The translations under genes were made by a program, and so were the position numbers. Below are positions 41,784-50,885 of a stretch of 55,843 bases of DNA, one piece after another; within the stretch, counting starts at the first letter, position 1; every line of letters begins with the position of its first letter. Source of the DNA: an uncultured Nitrosomonas sp. Lineage in GTDB: Bacteria > Pseudomonadota > Gammaproteobacteria > Burkholderiales > Nitrosomonadaceae. The DNA is taken from positions 225,372 through 281,214 of the forward strand of contig CADEDO010000001.1 in the NCBI GenBank assembly GCA_902826115.1, read 5' to 3'. The notes below the pieces were generated by a model. It did no database searches. It was given only the letters and a program-made list of their open reading frames with translations, and was not told where the DNA came from.

Positions 41784-42719
41784 TCAGAAGAGCGAGTCAG
41801 ACAGCGATAAGTGGGATTCATGCCTTAGCAGTTTATGATAAAAACCTAAGCGTTTGCTATGAATCTTTCCTTCCTGAGCGGCTAGAATCAATGCGCAACC
41901 AGGTTCGCTGACGTGGCGGCAATTATTGAATTTGCAGTGCCCAATATAAGGGTGGAATTCGATAAATCCCCAGGCCAAATTCTCATCCTTGATGTGGTTT
42001 AGTCCAAATTCCTGGATTCCCGGTGAATCGATAATGTCGCTATCAGCGTCAATGTGATAAAGCTGTGAGTGGGTAGTGGTGTGACAACCCGAATCCAGTG
42101 CAACCGAAATTTCTGCAGTAGCTCGCTTAGCCTCCGGGACCAGTGCATTGAGCAGCGTGGATTTACCCATGCCCGATTGACCCGCCAATACACTGAGATG
42201 GCCTTTCAAGTAGGGCTGTAGAGCTGAAGCTGAAGCATCTTGGATGGCGCTTAACTGCAACACCGGATAACCCAGATCTTTGTATAGCGAGAGTATGTGC
42301 ATTGCGGCCAAGGTAGGTTCCGCGAGATCGGCTTTATTGAGTACGATCAATACCTCGATATTTTCACTTTCAACAGCGACCAGACATCGATTGATCAATT
42401 CTTCGCTGAAGCTGGGAATGGCTGCCACGACAATAATAATTTGCGTTACATTGGCGGCGATGATTTTTTCCTTAAAGGAATCACTGCGGTATAACAGAGA
42501 TTTGCGCGGCTTTATGGTTTCAATGACACCTTGTCCTGAGGTGGTCAGTTGGCATTCGACTTGATCACCGCAGGTCACACCACCTTTTTTACCGCGCATG
42601 ACGCAGGATACGATTTCACCCGTTTCAGTTTCAACTGAGTAGTGCCTGCCAAATGCAGCGACAATCTGCCCATTCAAATGCTTTACTGTGCACTTTGAGG
42701 TTTTCTGCCGGATACTCAA
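41784..42719 (-). CDS. rsgA: Ribosome small-subunit biogenesis GTPase RsgA
   Basis: A 311-residue circularly permuted GTPase that assists late 30S assembly. After an N-terminal OB fold (GQIVAAFGRHYSVETETGE) the permuted order is visible: VLNKADLAEP (G4), LAGQSGMGKSTLLNALVPEA (G1), DSPGIQEFGL (G3). The C-terminal zinc domain follows with C-x4-C-x-H-x5-C in KFNNCRHVSEPGC. The start must be TTG at 42719 because the next Met lies at residue 41, inside the OB fold; the TTG overlaps the phhB stop as TTGA. It ends a three-gene unit with phhB and the M48 protease gene. Confidence 0.95.
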   Translation of the reverse strand: MSIRQKTSKCTVKHLNGQIVAAFGRHYSVETETGEIVSCVMRGKKGGVTCGDQVECQLTTSGQGVIETIKPRKSLLYRSDSFKEKIIAANVTQIIIVVAAIPSFSEELINRCLVAVESENIEVLIVLNKADLAEPTLAAMHILSLYKDLGYPVLQLSAIQDASASALQPYLKGHLSVLAGQSGMGKSTLLNALVPEAKRATAEISVALDSGCHTTTHSQLYHIDADSDIIDSPGIQEFGLNHIKDENLAWGFIEFHPYIGHCKFNNCRHVSEPGCALILAAQEGKIHSKRLGFYHKLLRHESHLSLSDSLF

Positions 42720-43057
42720 ATCGTAAACAACTTGTCGATTTTGGCTGCACAGATAAAATCATTTTCCGACAAACCGCCAATCGCATGCGTGGTGTAGGTC
42801 ACAACGCATTGATTGTAACCCACGATCATATCGGGATGATGATCTTCGCGATGTGAAATCCATGCGACTGCGTTTACAAAGGCCATTGTTTGATAGTGAT
42901 TTTTAAATGCATAGGTTTTACTGATTTGTTTATCCAGTGATTGCCAGCCAGAAATTTGTTGCAGCAAGGCAGATACTTGATCTGAAGAGAGTGGTGGAAC
43001 ACCCCCTTCACATGGTTTGCATTGTTTGGACGTTAAATCGCAGATCATATCGCTCAT
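42716..43057 (-). CDS. phhB: Pterin-4a-carbinolamine dehydratase
   Basis: A 113-residue enzyme that dehydrates 4a-hydroxytetrahydrobiopterin. The active-site run is clear: WISHREDHHPDMIVGYNQC, with adjacent His residues and the Pro-Asp, then VVTYTTHAIGGLSENDFICAAKID. Partner phenylalanine hydroxylase is not in this window, and in many bacteria this protein also serves other pterin-related functions. It starts as ATGA over the end of the M48 gene and passes into rsgA by a TTGA overlap. Confidence 0.94.
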   Translation of the reverse strand: MSDMICDLTSKQCKPCEGGVPPLSSDQVSALLQQISGWQSLDKQISKTYAFKNHYQTMAFVNAVAWISHREDHHPDMIVGYNQCVVTYTTHAIGGLSENDFICAAKIDKLFTI

Positions 43058-44310
43058 GATTGTCCCTGATTTTGTAGGTGAGCCACGCGGATGGCTGCTG
43101 GTGGATGAGAGTCGTAAAAAGCCGAATGCAATGGATCTGGAGTTAATGTGGCGGCATTGTCTTGATACAATTTGACCAGTGCATGAATCAGATCGTCAGC
43201 AGATGAGTTTTTTGCCGCGTAAGCGTCCGCCTCAAATTCATGTTTGCGCGAATAAATACTCGATAATGGGTGTAACAGAAAGGTAAATACCGGCATCACC
43301 AAAAAGAACAGTGTTAAGGCGACAGCAGTTGATGGTACGGTCGCATTGGATACGCCCAATCCTTCATAAAACCAGTGTTGGCCCATCAAATAACCGAGCA
43401 TCCATAGAAAGGCTAAACTCATGGCAAAAGAGGTGATGATTCGTTTAATCACATGGTGATGTTTGAAGTGCCCTAATTCATGCGCCAGTACAGCTTCAAT
43501 TTCGCCAGGATTCAGGCGTGACAGCAGGGTATCGAAAAAAACAATCCGCTTGGTTTTGCCAAACCCTGTAAAATAAGCATTGCCATGATTGCTGCGGCGC
43601 GAACCGTCCATCACAAACAATCCGCTGGCGGTAAATCCACATTTATTCATCAATTGCTCAATGCGGGACTTGAGGGCGGCATCTTCCAATGGGGTAAATT
43701 TGTTAAATAGTGGTGCAATCCAAGTAGGATAAATTGCCAGCACAACTAAGTTGAAAGCGATCCATGCAAGCCAGGCATATAACCACCAGTTTTCTCCCGT
43801 TTTTTCCATCAACCACAATACACAGAATAACAAAGGTGCACCCAGCAACAAGCCCAGTAGAGACTGTTTGATCAGATCAGTAAAAAACATGGCGCGGGTC
43901 ATTTTATTAAAACCATATTGCTCTTCGATCACGAAAGTGCGGTAGTAGCTCAATGGAACTTCAGCGATGCCCATAAGCAAGAATGTGCTGATAATCAGTG
44001 CCATGCCATGTGCTAAAGGGTCACCCAGCCAATTTGCCCAAAAACTATTTAGCGCGTTTAAACCGCCACCCAAGGTAAAAATGAGCAGCAGCGCAACTTG
44101 CAGCACGACACCGGGATACCCAGTACGTGTTTTGGCGCAGGTGTAGTCGGCTGCTTTTTGATGATCCGCCAGATTGATTTGGCTGGAAAATTTCTCAGGT
44201 ACTGTATTTTGGTGCGCACGAATATGACGAATATGCCGGGTTGCCAGCCAAATTTGGATGAGTGTGGTGAGTGCTAAAGCGGTAAGAAAGACCAATGTAA
44301 ATGTATGCAT
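43054..44310 (-). CDS. M48 family zinc metallopeptidase (Ste24/CAAX-protease-like)
   Basis: A 418-residue integral membrane protease. It has about seven hydrophobic helices, the M48 zinc motif VLAHELGHFKHHHV (HExxH) near residue 275 and a later third-ligand Glu in RKHEFEADAYAAKNS. The segment FVIEEQYGFNKMTRAMFFTDLIKQSLLG is typical of the Ste24-like branch and distinguishes it from HtpX. It likely clears damaged or misfolded membrane proteins. The ATG at 44310 is preferred to a TTG two codons upstream. The divergent orn gene starts 186 bases away. Confidence 0.92.
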   Translation of the reverse strand: MHTFTLVFLTALALTTLIQIWLATRHIRHIRAHQNTVPEKFSSQINLADHQKAADYTCAKTRTGYPGVVLQVALLLIFTLGGGLNALNSFWANWLGDPLAHGMALIISTFLLMGIAEVPLSYYRTFVIEEQYGFNKMTRAMFFTDLIKQSLLGLLLGAPLLFCVLWLMEKTGENWWLYAWLAWIAFNLVVLAIYPTWIAPLFNKFTPLEDAALKSRIEQLMNKCGFTASGLFVMDGSRRSNHGNAYFTGFGKTKRIVFFDTLLSRLNPGEIEAVLAHELGHFKHHHVIKRIITSFAMSLAFLWMLGYLMGQHWFYEGLGVSNATVPSTAVALTLFFLVMPVFTFLLHPLSSIYSRKHEFEADAYAAKNSSADDLIHALVKLYQDNAATLTPDPLHSAFYDSHPPAAIRVAHLQNQGQS

Positions 44311-44496
44311 GATCAATAGTTTTAAATTCTGAAATTTGGATTAATTTTTCATCAAATGCTTGATGCAATGAAAGATTCTAATAATTAAACAGATTCATGG
44401 ATTAATCAGTATGACTTCAATTTGTTTTGTAAGTGACGGACTGATGTCAATATGACACAATTCACCGCATTGCATTCAAAAAATATAGAAATAATT

Positions 44497-45042
44497 ATGG
44501 CACAAGACAACAATAACCTCATCTGGGTCGATATGGAAATGACAGGCTTAAATCCGGATGCCGATCGCATCATTGAAGTCGCATTAGTGGTCACTGACTC
44601 GCAACTCAATACGATTGCGGAAGGGCCGGTTTTAGTCGTTCATCAATCCAATGAAGTTCTGGATGGCATGGACAAATGGAATAAATCCACACACTCCAAA
44701 TCCGGTTTGATTGACAAGGTGAAATCTTCTCAATTGAATGAAGCTGAGGTTGAAGCGCACATGATTGAATTTCTCAAATTGCATGTCCCATCCGGTGTGT
44801 CTCCGATGTGCGGAAACTCAATTTGTCAGGATCGGCGTTTCATGGTGCGCACGATGCCACAATTGGAAGCTTATTTTCATTATCGCAATTTGGATGTAAG
44901 CACTTTCAAAGAGCTGGTCAAGCGTTGGAAGCCGGAAATTGCGGCCGGTTTAACCAAAGAGAGTAAACATGAAGCGCTGGCGGATATTTATGATTCGATC
45001 AATGAGCTTAAGTACTACCGTCAACATTTCATTGTTGCCTGA
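44497..45042 (+). CDS. orn: Oligoribonuclease
   Basis: A 181-residue 3'-5' exoribonuclease of the DEDDh family that finishes RNA decay by degrading 2-5-nucleotide fragments, including the pGpG product of c-di-GMP breakdown. The motifs are [66 protein letters not shown] and [20 protein letters not shown]. The ATG at 44497 gives exactly the E. coli length. The longer frame from 44452 was rejected. Confidence 0.96.
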   Translation: MAQDNNNLIWVDMEMTGLNPDADRIIEVALVVTDSQLNTIAEGPVLVVHQSNEVLDGMDKWNKSTHSKSGLIDKVKSSQLNEAEVEAHMIEFLKLHVPSGVSPMCGNSICQDRRFMVRTMPQLEAYFHYRNLDVSTFKELVKRWKPEIAAGLTKESKHEALADIYDSINELKYYRQHFIVA

Positions 45043-45179
45043 AAAATATCAGGATAGTGTTTCTTGTTGACGTTGCAGCAAGCTGTTGTTTTCGAACTTT
45101 CCAAGCAGGTGCATTTCTAACAAAAGTTGAAAGGAAGAATTCTTCCCTTCTACATTCATTAATATTCAGGAGAAACAAG

Positions 45180-45557
45180 ATGCTTCATAAAAGACATTTG
45201 ATTTCGGTAGCCGTTGGTGCCATTTTTTTACTCACGCTCGGCGCAACATCAGTTTCTGCTGCAGACGCGCCTAAAGACGGTGGGCATCAACATCAAAGTG
45301 GGCAGGCTGCAGGTCATGGCGAGAAAAAATCTGATGATCATCACGGCCATCAGTGTCATGACAAAATGTCCGCAGTTGATCTGAATAAAGATAGCAAGAT
45401 CAGCAAGGAAGAATTTATGAAGCATCATGAAGCCATGTTTGATAAAAAAGATACCAATAAGGATGGCTTTCTGGATGAATCAGAAATGCACAAGATGATG
45501 GATCATATGCATCAGCATAAGCATGATCAGAAAAAAGAAGGCGCTCATGCGCATTGA
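45180..45557 (+). CDS. Exported His-rich EF-hand protein
   Basis: A 125-residue protein with a signal peptide ending near residue 28 (SVSAAD). The mature part is rich in His, Asp and Lys, including HHGHQCHDKM and a C-terminal HQHKHDQKKEGAHAH. Two canonical 12-residue EF-hand loops are at Asp67-Glu78 (DLNKDSKISKEE) and Asp91-Glu102 (DTNKDGFLDESE), so it should bind two calcium ions. The His and Met clusters (MHKMMDHMHQHKH) suggest additional copper, nickel or zinc binding. AGGAG at 45168-45172 supports the start. The gene appears monocistronic. Role unknown. Confidence 0.82.
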   Translation: MLHKRHLISVAVGAIFLLTLGATSVSAADAPKDGGHQHQSGQAAGHGEKKSDDHHGHQCHDKMSAVDLNKDSKISKEEFMKHHEAMFDKKDTNKDGFLDESEMHKMMDHMHQHKHDQKKEGAHAH

Positions 45558-45600
45558 AATAAAAAATAAGCAAAATTAAATCTTTAGCAACGTAACAATG

Positions 45601-45638
45601 CTCTGACAGTACTTGGTATGCTGAAGTTACTGTCAGAG
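45601..45638. terminator. Strong bidirectional hairpin between convergent genes
   Basis: CTCTGACAGTA (45601-45611) pairs perfectly with TACTGTCAGAG (45628-45638), and CTT/AAG extends the stem inward with one bulged T. It lies between the ends of the EF-hand and M16 genes. There is no long T-run, but the position fits a shared terminator. Confidence 0.5.
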
Positions 45639-45657
45639 GTTCCAGTCATCAATGGAT

Positions 45658-47058
45658 TTAATGTCTCAATCCGCTCGGTGCCTTGGCGGCTCGTTTTGGT
45701 TCCAGAGGTTGGGGATCCAAGACTGCCACTGTCAAACTATCATCATTAAAATATTTTTTGGCCACTTCGCGTATCTGTTCGGCTGTGACTGCTTTTAGTT
45801 TTTCCAGGATGGTGTCAATGTCACGATGGGACAATCCAATGCTTTCCAAACGTCCAATCTGCATGGCTTGAGAATAGATTGAATCACGTTGATATACATG
45901 ACCGGCAATGACCTGTGCTTTAACTCGAGCCAATTCTTCCTGAGTGACGCCATCCTTGATGATTTTTTCAATTTCGCTACGTAGTGCCTGCTCCAGATCG
46001 ATGACTGTTTTACCTGCCCGGGGTACAGCACTTAGAAAAAATATGCTCGGGCCGCGAGCCATTGCGCTATAACCAGCACCTGCTGAATTGGCAATTTGGT
46101 TTTCACGCACCAATGTTTTATTAAGCCTGGCGGAAGCATGGCCATCCAAGACACTTTCCAATATTTCCAGCGCATAAGGTTCCCAGTCCGCAGTCACATT
46201 TTTAACCGCAGGCACGTGATAACCCATGATGAGATAAGGTAATTCTGCCGGTGCTTTGACGGTAATGCGCTTAGTGCCAAGTTGCGGCGGCTCGGTTTGT
46301 GGTTTGCGAGCACTGATGGGTAATAATGGGCGAGCTTCAATGGTTCCGTAGTTCTTTTGCGCCAGTCTAAATACTTCCTTCGGATCGACATCGCCGACCA
46401 CAACCAGTACTGCATTGTTAGGCGCGTACCAACGGTTGTACCAGTCTTGGGCGTCTTCTACGCGCATATTCTCCAGATCATTCATCCAACCGATAATGGG
46501 GCTTTTGTAGGGATGCGATTGATAAGCCATCGCCATCATTTTTTCATACAATAAAGAGCGCGCCTGATCATCGGTTCTCAGTCTTCTTTCTTCCATTACT
46601 ACCTTGATTTCTTTGGAGAATTCTTCTTTTGTCAGAATCAGGTTACGCATCCGGTCAGATTCCAATTCCATAGCCATGGGCAAGTTGCGTTTATGCAATT
46701 GCTGGTAATAAGCAGTGTAGTCATAGCTGGTAAAAGCATTCTCGCGTCCACCGGCTGCGGCAATTTTTTTGGAAAACTCGCCGTTAGGAACTTTTTCTGT
46801 ACCTTTGAACATCATGTGTTCGAGAACATGAGCAACACCGGTTACTCCATTGACTTCATCGATACTGCCTGCTTTATACCAAACTTGAGTGACTACAACC
46901 GGTGAGCGATGATCTTGTTTTACAATTAGTTTCAAGCCGTTGTCGAGTAAATATTCATGCGTATTGGCTAATGCTGGAGCGGTGATCAGCAGGTGTGATA
47001 TGAACAACAATCCAGAGAACGAAAAAAAGCGCAAAATAATACGATGATCAGGTTTCAT
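45658..47058 (-). CDS. M16 family zinc peptidase, exported
   Basis: A 466-residue protease of the pitrilysin/processing-peptidase type. A signal peptide (FFSFSGLLFISHLLITAPALA) is followed by the inverted zinc motif HVLEHMMFKGT with His77, Glu80 and His81, then a helix with LPMAMELESDRM that carries the third ligand, and the second M16 domain (YLIMGYHVPAVK onward). The ATG at 47058 is preferred over upstream starts, since those would overlap the divergent ftsY gene and precede the signal peptide. An inactive partner M16 gene is often next to such proteins but is not seen here. Likely periplasmic or outer-membrane-associated protein turnover. Confidence 0.9.
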   Translation of the reverse strand: MKPDHRIILRFFSFSGLLFISHLLITAPALANTHEYLLDNGLKLIVKQDHRSPVVVTQVWYKAGSIDEVNGVTGVAHVLEHMMFKGTEKVPNGEFSKKIAAAGGRENAFTSYDYTAYYQQLHKRNLPMAMELESDRMRNLILTKEEFSKEIKVVMEERRLRTDDQARSLLYEKMMAMAYQSHPYKSPIIGWMNDLENMRVEDAQDWYNRWYAPNNAVLVVVGDVDPKEVFRLAQKNYGTIEARPLLPISARKPQTEPPQLGTKRITVKAPAELPYLIMGYHVPAVKNVTADWEPYALEILESVLDGHASARLNKTLVRENQIANSAGAGYSAMARGPSIFFLSAVPRAGKTVIDLEQALRSEIEKIIKDGVTQEELARVKAQVIAGHVYQRDSIYSQAMQIGRLESIGLSHRDIDTILEKLKAVTAEQIREVAKKYFNDDSLTVAVLDPQPLEPKRAAKAPSGLRH

Positions 47059-47134
47059 TTTTACTAACCCAAGTGTGTGTAAACAGAATAAAATTAAGCT
47101 TTGAGAATTCCAATGCATATTAGAGCCTACCAGA

Positions 47135-48169
47135 ATGTTTAGTTTTTTTAAATCTAAAAAGAATCCTGTGGATTCTGCTGAACCAGCGGTTATGCCTGAT
47201 GCCGGTGTTGAGTCCGAGTCCAAACCTGAAGAATCAACGAGTCTAGCCAGTAAACTCAAGCAAGGTCTCACGCGAACCCGACAGAGCTGGGGGCAGCGGT
47301 TATCAGGCTTGTTTGGCGGCGGCAAGATTGATGAAGAATTATATGATGAACTGGAAACTATTTTATTGACCTCAGATATTGGGGTTAATGCGACTCATCA
47401 GTTATTGGAGAATCTGCGCAAGCAAGTAAAGCGTGATGCACTGACTGATTCTGCCCAATTAAAACAAGCACTCAAAGAGTTATTGATCGAAATGCTGGAA
47501 CCCTTGGTTCAGCCATTGGATACCACTTTACACAAGCCTTTCGTCATTATGATAACAGGGGTCAATGGCGTGGGAAAAACAACTTCCATCGGCAAGCTCG
47601 CTAAATATTTCCAGTCACAAGGTAAATCGGTATTGCTGGCGGCTGGTGATACGTTTCGTGCCGCTGCTCGTGAGCAACTCATCGTCTGGGGGGAACGGAA
47701 TAATATCACGGTGATCGCGCCTGACAGTGATCCGGATAAAAAGAGCGATCCGGCTGCTGTAATTTTTGATGCTGTCAATTCGGCCAAAGCTCGTGGAATC
47801 GACATTGTATTGGCAGATACTGCGGGACGGTTGACTACGCAATTGCATTTGATGGAAGAGATTAAAAAAGTAAAGCGCGTGATCGCTAAAGCCATGCCGG
47901 AAGCACCTCATGAGGTATTGCTGGTACTGGATGCCAATACCGGACAAAATGCTATCGCACAGGTTAAAGCTTTTGATGAAGCATTGAATGTTACGGGATT
48001 GATTTTGACCAAGCTGGATGGTACTGCCAAAGGGGGTGTGGTAGCAGCCATTGCCGGCCAGTATTCTCAAGAAAATCCTCCTGCATTGCGGTTTGTGGGC
48101 ATTGGTGAGGGTTTGGATGATTTGAGACCTTTTGATGCCAGGGAATTTGTCGAAGCGATGTTTGATTGA
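47135..48169 (+). CDS. ftsY: Signal recognition particle receptor FtsY
   Basis: A 344-residue GTPase that docks SRP-ribosome complexes at the inner membrane. The acidic A domain is short (about 45 residues), much shorter than in E. coli, and is followed by the N helical bundle (LASKLKQGLTRTRQSWGQRLSGLFGG). The G domain has GVNGVGKTTSIGKLA, DTFRAAAREQL, LADTAGR, TKLDGTAKGG and the closing GIGEGLDDLRPFDAREFVEAMF. It begins a unit with ftsE, ftsX and then rpoH, the gene order also found in E. coli. Confidence 0.96.
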   Translation: MFSFFKSKKNPVDSAEPAVMPDAGVESESKPEESTSLASKLKQGLTRTRQSWGQRLSGLFGGGKIDEELYDELETILLTSDIGVNATHQLLENLRKQVKRDALTDSAQLKQALKELLIEMLEPLVQPLDTTLHKPFVIMITGVNGVGKTTSIGKLAKYFQSQGKSVLLAAGDTFRAAAREQLIVWGERNNITVIAPDSDPDKKSDPAAVIFDAVNSAKARGIDIVLADTAGRLTTQLHLMEEIKKVKRVIAKAMPEAPHEVLLVLDANTGQNAIAQVKAFDEALNVTGLILTKLDGTAKGGVVAAIAGQYSQENPPALRFVGIGEGLDDLRPFDAREFVEAMFD

Positions 48170-48214
48170 TCACTGTGATTTTGTACTTTTGTCGTTTAGT
48201 TACCTGGATATATT

Positions 48215-48868
48215 ATGATTAGCTTCAAAAATGTCTCCAAGCGTTATCCCGATGGTTATGTCGCACTGAATAATATCGATCTCAGCGTTGAGCCGGGTGA
48301 AATGGTATTTCTTACCGGTCATTCAGGTGCAGGTAAGAGTACGTTATTGAAATTGATTGCTGCGATAGAGCGCCCTACCTCTGGCACGATTACGATCAGT
48401 GGGCAAAATATTGCTCAGCTCAAGCTGGGTGCGATTCCTTATTTGCGTCGTAAGATAGGTTTTATTTTTCAGGACCATAAGCTGCTGTTTGATCGCAATG
48501 TGTTTGACAATGTGTTGCTGCCGCTGCAAATCGGTAGTTTTGAGAATCATATGATGGTTAGTCGTGTGCGTGCTGCGTTGGATAAGGTTGGTTTATTAAA
48601 AAAAGAGAAATCTATGCCCATAGCATTATCTGGTGGAGAAAGGCAGCGATTATGCATTGCCCGTGCTGTTGTCCATCGTCCGAGCATTTTGATTGCCGAT
48701 GAACCAACGGGAAATTTAGATGTGGACTATGCCCGCGACATTATGGCGATGTTTACGTCATTTAATCAGGTGGGGGTTACGGTGCTGATTGCAACACATG
48801 ATGCTTCCTTGTTAGAGGATACTCAACATCGCGTTCTGTCACTCAAACAAGGGAAGTTGGCGGCATGA
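48215..48868 (+). CDS. ftsE: Cell division ATP-binding protein FtsE
   Basis: A 217-residue ABC ATPase that pairs with FtsX at the divisome and regulates cell-wall hydrolases at the septum. Motifs are TGHSGAGKSTLLKLI (Walker A), the Q-loop IGFIFQDHKLL, the signature ALSGGERQRLCIARAV, Walker B ILIADEPTGNLD and the H-loop IATHD. It starts 45 bases after ftsY and overlaps ftsX by four bases (ATGA). Confidence 0.96.
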   Translation: MISFKNVSKRYPDGYVALNNIDLSVEPGEMVFLTGHSGAGKSTLLKLIAAIERPTSGTITISGQNIAQLKLGAIPYLRRKIGFIFQDHKLLFDRNVFDNVLLPLQIGSFENHMMVSRVRAALDKVGLLKKEKSMPIALSGGERQRLCIARAVVHRPSILIADEPTGNLDVDYARDIMAMFTSFNQVGVTVLIATHDASLLEDTQHRVLSLKQGKLAA

Positions 48869-49776
48869 TACGTGCATGGCTGACTCAACACGGGTTTGTA
48901 TTCTTTTTAACCCTCAAGCGACTGATTTCTACACCAGTAACCAGTTTGCTCAGTGTCGTTGTTATGGGTATAGCACTAAGTTTGCCCACGGGTATTTACG
49001 TGTTAATGGAAAACCTGCAATCCATTTCTGGGCAATCAATCAATTCCCCGCAGATGAGCCTGTTTCTCAAATCGGATGCCAAAAAAGAAGATATAGACAA
49101 AATCAAGCAACGATTGGAGGAAAATTCACAAGTCGTTGATTTCCAGTTTGTTCCGAAGGATGTCGCACTTCATCAATTGCAGCAGAGTAATGGATTAACC
49201 GATATTACGACTCATCTGGTCCGAAACCCGTTGCCTGATGCTTTTATTGTTCATACATTAGAAAATACGCCTGAAGCTCTAGATCAATTGCAAACAGTGA
49301 TGCAGAAATGGTCAGAGATCGAATATGTGCAGTTTGATTCTGCCTGGGTCGAGCGTATGAGCGCATTGCTTAAGTTGGGGCGTTTTGTTGTATTGATGCT
49401 GGCTACTCTGCTAAGTATTGCGATTATTGCGATCATGTTTAACACGATCCGATTACAGATTTTGACCAAGCGGGATGAAATTGAAATTTCTAAATTGATT
49501 GGCGCGACTGATAGTTTTATTCGACGACCTTTTCTCTACTTCGGTGCAATTCAAGGATTGGTTGGCGGTGTTGCCGCGTGGGCTATCATTGCCTTCGGTA
49601 TAGAAACGATGAATAAGGAACTTATTGAACTTGTTAAACTATACAGCTTTGATCTGTCACTAAAACATCTTTCTCTGGAAGATAGTATCAGCTTGCTATT
49701 ATTTTCAGCGTGGTTGGGGTGGTTAGGTGCGCGTTTATCGGTTGCCAGTCATCTTTGGCAAATTGAGCCCAACTAG
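48865..49776 (+). CDS. ftsX: Cell division protein FtsX
   Basis: A 303-residue permease-like protein. A first helix (TSLLSVVVMGIALSLPTGIYVLM) precedes a periplasmic domain of about 130 residues that in E. coli contacts the hydrolase activator EnvC. Three more helices follow (VVLMLATLLSIAIIAIMFNTIRLQ, GLVGGVAAWAIIAFGIE, and the C-terminal one), with RLQILTKRDEIEISKLIGAT, the typical cytoplasmic loop. It is encoded directly behind ftsE. Confidence 0.95.
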   Translation: MIRAWLTQHGFVFFLTLKRLISTPVTSLLSVVVMGIALSLPTGIYVLMENLQSISGQSINSPQMSLFLKSDAKKEDIDKIKQRLEENSQVVDFQFVPKDVALHQLQQSNGLTDITTHLVRNPLPDAFIVHTLENTPEALDQLQTVMQKWSEIEYVQFDSAWVERMSALLKLGRFVVLMLATLLSIAIIAIMFNTIRLQILTKRDEIEISKLIGATDSFIRRPFLYFGAIQGLVGGVAAWAIIAFGIETMNKELIELVKLYSFDLSLKHLSLEDSISLLLFSAWLGWLGARLSVASHLWQIEPN

Positions 49777-49809
49777 ATAGAGTATTCGTTCACGAAACTT
49801 TTTAAATAT

Positions 49810-49836
49810 TTGGCACTCTCATTATCAGAGTGCTAG
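49810..49836. promoter_or_regulatory. CIRCE element (HrcA operator) upstream of rpoH
   Basis: TTGGCACTC, nine bases, GAGTGCTAG. It differs from the CIRCE consensus (TTAGCACTC-N9-GAGTGCTAA) at one base in each arm. CIRCE sites before rpoH have been described in betaproteobacteria and indicate HrcA repression of the heat-shock sigma factor. Confidence 0.82.
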
Positions 49837-49839
49837 AAT
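49810..49839 (+). promoter_or_regulatory. rpoH promoter overlapping CIRCE
   Basis: TTGGCA (49810-49815), an 18-base spacer and TAGAAT (49834-49839), five of six matches in each box to the sigma70 consensus. The operator covers the -35, the spacer and the start of the -10, so HrcA binding and polymerase binding should exclude each other. Confidence 0.65.
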
Positions 49840-49898
49840 GGTATTAAAGATATCAATGATAAAGAGTGGGCACAAATCATAATGAGGAGATTATTATA

Positions 49899-50747
49899 AT
49901 GACGAATGCTTTAACACTGCCCTCAATGGGAGGAAGTCTTGAAAGTTATATTCAGTCTGCCAATTCTTTCCCAATTCTTTCCCAAGAGGAAGAAAGTAGC
50001 TTGGCAAGACGTCTATGGAATCATGGTGATATTGAAGCTGCACAACAGTTGATTTTGTCTCATTTGCGGTTTGTCGTTGCAATAGCACGCGGTTACAAGG
50101 GATATGGCTTGCCGCAAGCTGATTTAATTCAGGAAGGTAATATTGGTTTGATGAAGGCGGTCAAACGTTTTGATCCGGAACGCGGCGTGCGTTTGGTATC
50201 CTTTGCTGTGCATTGGATCAAAGCTGAGATTCATGAATTTATTATGCGTAATTGGCGTCTTGTTAAAATAGCCACAACCAAGCAACAGCGTAAATTATTC
50301 TTTAACTTACGTAGCATGAAGCAAGGATTGGATACCATGAATCCGCAAGAAGTGGATGCAATGGCAACACAACTGGGCGTTAAATCTGAAGAAGTTGTGG
50401 AGATGGAAAAACGCTTTAATGGTTCGGATATTTCACTGGAGCCTTTGTCTGACGATGATGAAGAAGGTACTTATAGTCCAATTAGTTATCTGACTGACGG
50501 CTCAGAGCCATCGAAAATTTTAGAAAAAGAACAAATTAACTACCTGCGTGATAAAGGTTTGCAGCAATCATTAGATTGTTTGGATGATCGTAGTCGTCAT
50601 ATCATCGAGGCACGGTGGTTAAGAGAGGAAGATGCCGCTACACTCCATGATCTGGCGGATGAGTTAGGAGTATCGGCAGAACGTATTCGCCAAATTGAAG
50701 CCAAAGCGTTGCAAAAGATGCGTAGTGTCATGGCAGTAGCTGCGTAG
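49899..50747 (+). CDS. rpoH: Heat-shock sigma factor RpoH (sigma32)
   Basis: A 282-residue sigma factor, close to E. coli RpoH (284 aa). Region 2 shows ADLIQEGNIGLMKAVKRFDPERGVRLVSFAVHWIKAEIHEFIMRNWRLVK, followed by the RpoH box QRKLFFNLR, region 3 and region 4 with LHDLADELGVSAERIRQIEAKALQKMR. The ATG at 49899 is supported by GAGGAG nine bases upstream and by the usual N-terminal LPSMGGSLESYIQ; a GTG at 49866 was rejected. Regulation by HrcA through the CIRCE site is likely. Confidence 0.96.
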   Translation: MTNALTLPSMGGSLESYIQSANSFPILSQEEESSLARRLWNHGDIEAAQQLILSHLRFVVAIARGYKGYGLPQADLIQEGNIGLMKAVKRFDPERGVRLVSFAVHWIKAEIHEFIMRNWRLVKIATTKQQRKLFFNLRSMKQGLDTMNPQEVDAMATQLGVKSEEVVEMEKRFNGSDISLEPLSDDDEEGTYSPISYLTDGSEPSKILEKEQINYLRDKGLQQSLDCLDDRSRHIIEARWLREEDAATLHDLADELGVSAERIRQIEAKALQKMRSVMAVAA

Positions 50748-50792
50748 GAAATTATTTCAAGTAATGTTATTTTAGGCGGTGTTTGACAGTAC

Positions 50793-50885
50793 GGAGAGGT
50801 ACCGAAGTGGCTATAACGGCGCTGACTCGAAATCAGTTGGTCAGGGTAACTTGGCACATGGGTTCGAATCCCATCCTCTCCGCCA
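50793..50885 (+). tRNA. tRNA-Ser (CGA)
   Basis: 93 bases with encoded CCA. Acceptor GGAGAGG pairs with CCTCTCC, discriminator G. The anticodon stem GCTGA/TCAGT (one G-T pair) encloses CTCGAAA with anticodon CGA. A long variable arm, as expected for serine, and the T-loop TTCGAAT are present. It reads TCG codons. Confidence 0.97.

Noticed and set aside
47059..47325. Extended N-terminus of the M16 peptidase overlapping ftsY
   Set aside because: The upstream segment is antisense to ftsY coding sequence and would bury the signal peptide.
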